DNA from: an uncultured Lachnospiraceae bacterium
Lineage (GTDB): Bacteria; Bacillota; Clostridia; Lachnospirales; Lachnospiraceae
Direction: 5' to 3'
Assembly (NCBI GenBank): GCA_910577765.1
Contig: CAJTOV010000164.1
Span: 1-7,996, forward strand
Length of the DNA stretch: 7,996 bases
The notes below the pieces were generated by a model, which saw nothing but the letters and a program-made list of their open reading frames with translations, was not told the origin of the DNA and did no database searches. Below are positions 5,363 through 7,996 of the stretch, piece after piece. The stretch's first letter is position 1. Each line of letters opens with the position of its first letter. The translations under genes were made by a program, and so were the position numbers.

Positions 5363-6264
5363 TGAATACCAGGGTAAATCTGGCCGGAGTAGAACTGAAA
5401 AATCCGGTGATGACGGCTTCCGGAACCTTCGGAAGCGGTGCGGAATACGGCGAATTCGTGGATTTAAACCGCCTGGGGGCGGTGGTGACCAAGGGCGTGG
5501 CCAGTGTACCCTGGCCGGGGAATCCTACCCCCCGGATCGCGGAGGTGTACGGGGGCATGCTCAATGCAATCGGACTCCAGAATCCGGGGATAGACGTATT
5601 TGTCCGGAGGGACATTCCGTATCTTAAGCAGTTTGACACCCGGATCATTGTCAATGTCTGCGGCAGAACCACAGAGGACTATGTGGCTGTGGTGGAACGG
5701 CTGTCCCAGGAGCCGGTGGATCTTCTGGAGATCAATATTTCCTGCCCCAATGTAAAGGAAGGGGGCATTGCCTTCGGCCAGGACCCCAGGGCCGTGGAGG
5801 CCATTACCCGGGAGGTGAAGCGCCATGCAAAGCAGCCGGTGATCATGAAGCTGAGCCCCAATGTGACGGATATTACCGAGATGGCCAGGGCCGCGGAGGC
5901 AGGCGGGGCGGATGTACTGTCCCTGATCAACACCCTTACGGGGATGAAGATTGATATTCACCGCCGTACCTTTGCCATTGCCAACAAAACCGGCGGCATG
6001 TCCGGGCCGGCCGTGAAGCCGGTGGCCCTGCGGATGGTGTACCAGGTAGCAGGAGCGGTGAAGCTTCCCGTCATCGGTATGGGCGGCATCGCCACGGCGG
6101 AGGATGCCCTGGAGTTTATTATGGCCGGCGCCACCGCCGTGTCCGTGGGCACGGCCAATTTCTACAATCCCCGGGCTACGGTGGAGATTGCGGAGGGCAT
6201 AGAGGCCTATATGAAGGACAACCAGGTGGAGGATCTCCGGGAACTGACCGGCTGTGTAAAGTAG
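5362..6264 (+). CDS. pyrD: Dihydroorotate dehydrogenase B (NAD+), catalytic subunit
   Basis: This 300-residue FMN enzyme oxidises dihydroorotate to orotate in the cytoplasm and belongs to class 1B, which needs PyrK encoded just upstream. Landmarks: MTASGTFGSGAEYGEF (17-32), GAVVTKGV (39-46) with the FMN-contacting Lys44, VYGGMLNAIGLQNPG (62-76), and LLEINISCPNVKEGG (121-135), where Cys128 is the class 1 catalytic base (class 2 has Ser). MSGPAVKPVALRMVYQV and VIGMGGIATAEDALEF follow as the phosphate/FMN-binding part. I chose ATG 5362 over TTG 5359: both have the AGGAGG site (5346-5351) in range (10 and 7 bases), but ATG gives the common TGATG junction with pyrK and the family N-terminus. pyrE, often next in clostridia, is absent; a chemoreceptor follows instead. 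Confidence 0.96.
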   Translation: MNTRVNLAGVELKNPVMTASGTFGSGAEYGEFVDLNRLGAVVTKGVASVPWPGNPTPRIAEVYGGMLNAIGLQNPGIDVFVRRDIPYLKQFDTRIIVNVCGRTTEDYVAVVERLSQEPVDLLEINISCPNVKEGGIAFGQDPRAVEAITREVKRHAKQPVIMKLSPNVTDITEMARAAEAGGADVLSLINTLTGMKIDIHRRTFAIANKTGGMSGPAVKPVALRMVYQVAGAVKLPVIGMGGIATAEDALEFIMAGATAVSVGTANFYNPRATVEIAEGIEAYMKDNQVEDLRELTGCVK

Positions 6265-6268
6265 AAGC

Positions 6269-6304
6269 GGGCAGGGAAACGGGCAGGAAAACGGGGAGGA
6301 AAAC
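6269..6304. repeat. Three 12-bp purine-rich tandem repeats after pyrD
   Basis: Three adjacent 12-bp units follow the pyrD stop after 4 bases: GGGCAGGGAAAC (6269-6280), GGGCAGGAAAAC (6281-6292) and GGGGAGGAAAAC (6293-6304). Units differ by one base from their neighbour. All are purine on the plus strand apart from one or two cytosines per unit. This is likely a small slippage-generated repeat; no function is shown. Confidence 0.8.
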
Positions 6305-6347
6305 AGGTACGGGACTGAAATCCGTTCTTCAGCCAGGCAAATAAGGA

Positions 6348-6376
6348 TTGAAAAACAGTTTATTTTCGGGTATAAT
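6348..6376 (+). promoter_or_regulatory. Promoter of the chemoreceptor gene
   Basis: TTGAAA (6348-6353), exactly 17 bp, then TATAAT (6371-6376): 11 of 12 consensus bases, the strongest promoter in the window. It is of vegetative sigma-A type and not of the TAAA/GCCGATAT sigma-D type often found before motility genes. The start of transcription should be near 6383, leaving an unusually long leader of about 105 bases. Confidence 0.78.
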
Positions 6377-6382
6377 AGATCC

Positions 6383-6488
6383 TATTGAGAGTCCAATATC
6401 ATCATCAGGGATGTTGGGGGGGATTTTTGGCAGTACCGGCCGTATCCCGCTCTTTCCTGAAATACTAGAAAAGAAGAGGTTCATGCTC
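6383..6488 (+). promoter_or_regulatory. Long structured 5' leader of the chemoreceptor gene
   Basis: The leader holds a run of seven G (6416-6422) and two copies of GGGAT (6408-6412 and 6420-6424) that can each pair with a single ATCCC (6444-6448), so two alternative stems are possible. Inside the nearer one, GGC (6429-6431) can pair with GCC (6439-6441). The ribosome site AGAAGAGG (6472-6479) is about 23 bases beyond. I do not recognise a known riboswitch class; it may be a regulatory leader or simply a long untranslated region. Confidence 0.35.
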
Positions 6489-7996
6489 ATGGAAAGTTCA
6501 ATTAAAAAAGCAGTATGGATGCGGGTTGCCATGATTTTCGTGGTGGTTATTATCAGCGGAATCATCACGGTCAGTGGCTTGCGGCAGGTAAAGCATTTCA
6601 GCCAGAGTACAGCGGCAGCGACCAATGTACATACCCTGGCCCTTGCTGCCGAGAAGGCACATTTCAGCTGGATTGAGAATCTCAGTTCCTCCATCAGTTA
6701 TGGTACGGAATTTACAGGCAGCACCGACTATACTGCCTGCGACCTGGGAAAGTGGCTGTATAATACAGACCGTTCCACCATAAACAATTCCCAGCTTACC
6801 AGCCTGATGGACCAGATGATTCCCATCCACCAGGAGATTCATAAGTCAGCCACGGATATCCTTTCCCTGAATGCTACCAATCCCCAGCAGGCCCAGGATA
6901 TGTATCTGAATCAGACCAAGAAGAATGTCAGCAGTCTGGTAGGACTTTTAGACCAGGTAGTGGAGAACAGCAAGGCCGAGGTGGAAGAGTACGAGAAGCA
7001 GCTGAACCGGGCCATCAGCATCACCATGTTCATCGCAGTAGGTACGGTTGTACTGATTCTGATCGCCTCTGTGCTGCTGATCCAGTATGTTATGTCCCAG
7101 ATCGTCCACCCCATCGAACTGATCACTGCGGACAGCCAGCGTCTGTCCCAAGGCCAGCTGGATTTTGAGATCAAAGTCAGCAATAGGGACGAGATCGGTG
7201 TACTGGCCGACAGCCTGAACAAGGCGGCCAAGACCCTTTCCCTTTATATTACTGATATTTCCCAGAACCTGGATGCCATTTCCAAGGGCAATCTGAAGCG
7301 GGAGCCGGAGCTTGACTATATCGGTGATTTTGTTGAGATCCAGAACTCTACCAACGCCATTTTAGAGCAGCTGAATGATACCATGTCCCAGATCCAGCTG
7401 GTAGCGGTCCAGGTAGGCAACGGGGCAGAGCATGTCTCCAGCGGAGCCCAGGCCCTGGCCCAGGGTGCCACAGAGCAGGCCAATGAGGTTGATAACCTGG
7501 TCAACAGTGTCAGCCAGGTATCCGAGCAGATCAGTGACAATGCCAAGAATGCCAATGAAACCAGTGTGCGGGTTGACCAGGTGGAGCGCCAGATCGGACT
7601 CTGCAACCAGCAGATGCAGGAGATGGCCAAGGCCATGGGTGAGATCAGTGACTGTTCCAACGAGATCGGCCATATCATTAAGACCATTGAAGATATTGCG
7701 TTCCAGACCAATATTCTGGCACTGAATGCAGCCGTGGAGGCAGCACGGGCAGGCTCCGCAGGCAAGGGCTTTGCCGTGGTTGCCGACGAGGTGCGGAACT
7801 TAGCTGCCAAGAGCGGAGACGCTGCCAAGAGCACCTCCGAGCTGGTGGCCAAGACGCTGCAGGCCGTGACCAATGGTGTGGAGCTGACCGAGTCTACCCA
7901 GCATGCACTGGAAGACGTGGTGGAAGGTTCCCGTGTGGTTATCCAGAAGGTACGTCAGATTTCCGAGGCTTCTGCGGAGCAGGCTAACTCGGCCAA
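6489..7996 (+). CDS. Methyl-accepting chemotaxis protein with CZB-like sensor region (3' end outside window)
   Basis: The frame is open from ATG 6489 to the window edge (502 residues, no stop seen). Layout: a short basic N-terminus; membrane helix 1 (about 9-31); a loop of about 145 residues expected outside the membrane; membrane helix 2 (about 176-199); a HAMP domain (about 200-250, with HPIELI and DEIGVLADSLN); a second HAMP-like stretch (about 257-305); then the helical signalling domain, whose hairpin tip EDIAFQTNILALNAAVEAAR (401-420) and GKGFAVVADEVRNLA are diagnostic for coupling to CheA/CheW. The sensor loop carries H58-x-x-W61, C84-D-L-G-K-W89 and H114-x3-H118, the pattern of the chemoreceptor zinc-binding (CZB) domain. 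ATG 6489 is preferred over in-frame ATG 6483 because AGAAGAGG (6472-6479) is 9 bases away rather than 3. It directs signalling to the flagellar or another Che pathway; ligand unknown, zinc or an oxidant plausible. Confidence 0.93.
   Translation, partial: MESSIKKAVWMRVAMIFVVVIISGIITVSGLRQVKHFSQSTAAATNVHTLALAAEKAHFSWIENLSSSISYGTEFTGSTDYTACDLGKWLYNTDRSTINNSQLTSLMDQMIPIHQEIHKSATDILSLNATNPQQAQDMYLNQTKKNVSSLVGLLDQVVENSKAEVEEYEKQLNRAISITMFIAVGTVVLILIASVLLIQYVMSQIVHPIELITADSQRLSQGQLDFEIKVSNRDEIGVLADSLNKAAKTLSLYITDISQNLDAISKGNLKREPELDYIGDFVEIQNSTNAILEQLNDTMSQIQLVAVQVGNGAEHVSSGAQALAQGATEQANEVDNLVNSVSQVSEQISDNAKNANETSVRVDQVERQIGLCNQQMQEMAKAMGEISDCSNEIGHIIKTIEDIAFQTNILALNAAVEAARAGSAGKGFAVVADEVRNLAAKSGDAAKSTSELVAKTLQAVTNGVELTESTQHALEDVVEGSRVVIQKVRQISEASAEQANSA

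Noticed and set aside
6269..6304. CRISPR-like repeat array
   Set aside because: Units are 12 bp, directly adjacent with no spacers, and no cas gene is nearby.
6312..6334. CTGAA...TTCAG hairpin after pyrD as the pyr operon terminator
   Set aside because: The stem is short with a bulge, the loop is 8 bases, and the following sequence is AGGCAAATAAGG with no T-run.
6383..6488. Cyclic di-GMP riboswitch before the chemoreceptor
   Set aside because: Considered because such switches precede motility genes, but the conserved core and GNRA-type tetraloop/receptor pattern are not present.
7316..7873. Minus-strand open frame opposite the chemoreceptor signalling domain
   Set aside because: Low-complexity Ser/Leu/Ala composition produced by the antisense of a coiled-coil gene; the plus-strand frame has diagnostic motifs.

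Overview
The window looks like ordinary chromosome from a moderately GC-rich Firmicute, most likely a gut Lachnospiraceae member (Enterocloster/Clostridium cluster XIVa type; inference from protein flavour and codon use, not proven). Strong AGGAGG-type ribosome binding sites, sigma-A type TTGAAA/TTGTAT...TATAAT promoters, ATGA gene overlaps and the clostridial order pyrF-pyrK-pyrD support this. Base composition and codon use look uniform, with no insertion sequence, phage gene, CRISPR array, tRNA or rRNA.

Layout, left to right: (1) the C-terminal half of a family 4 glycosidase, probably a 6-phospho-alpha-glucosidase, cut by the left edge; (2) a small alarmone (ppGpp) synthetase of the RelP/SasA (YwaC) type with its own promoter; (3) a convergent minus-strand tandem-GNAT acetyltransferase, only 1 bp from the synthetase stop codon, whose 3' coding end contains the synthetase's intrinsic terminator; (4) a divergent region in which the GNAT promoter and the lrgA promoter overlap in mirror symmetry; (5) lrgA-lrgB, a two-gene membrane operon of the CidA/LrgA-CidB/LrgB (or PftAB) type; (6) a pyrimidine cluster, pyrF, pyrK, pyrD, with a good promoter before pyrF; (7) a 224-bp spacer with a 12-bp tandem repeat, a near-consensus promoter and a structured leader; (8) a membrane chemoreceptor running off the right edge, whose sensor loop contains a CZB-like zinc-binding signature.

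How the genes work together: PyrK and PyrD form the NAD-dependent dihydroorotate dehydrogenase (type 1B), and PyrF makes UMP from OMP. The intermediate step (PyrE) is not adjacent. LrgA and LrgB are expected to act as one membrane system. The other genes are single units with unrelated functions: sugar-phosphate hydrolysis, stringent signalling, acetylation, chemotaxis.

No wholly new multi-gene system is evident. The points most worth a second look are the CZB-like motif placed between the two membrane helices of the chemoreceptor, the dyad-symmetric mutually exclusive promoters at 2315-2378, and the terminator built into the opposing gene's coding sequence at 1549-1585.
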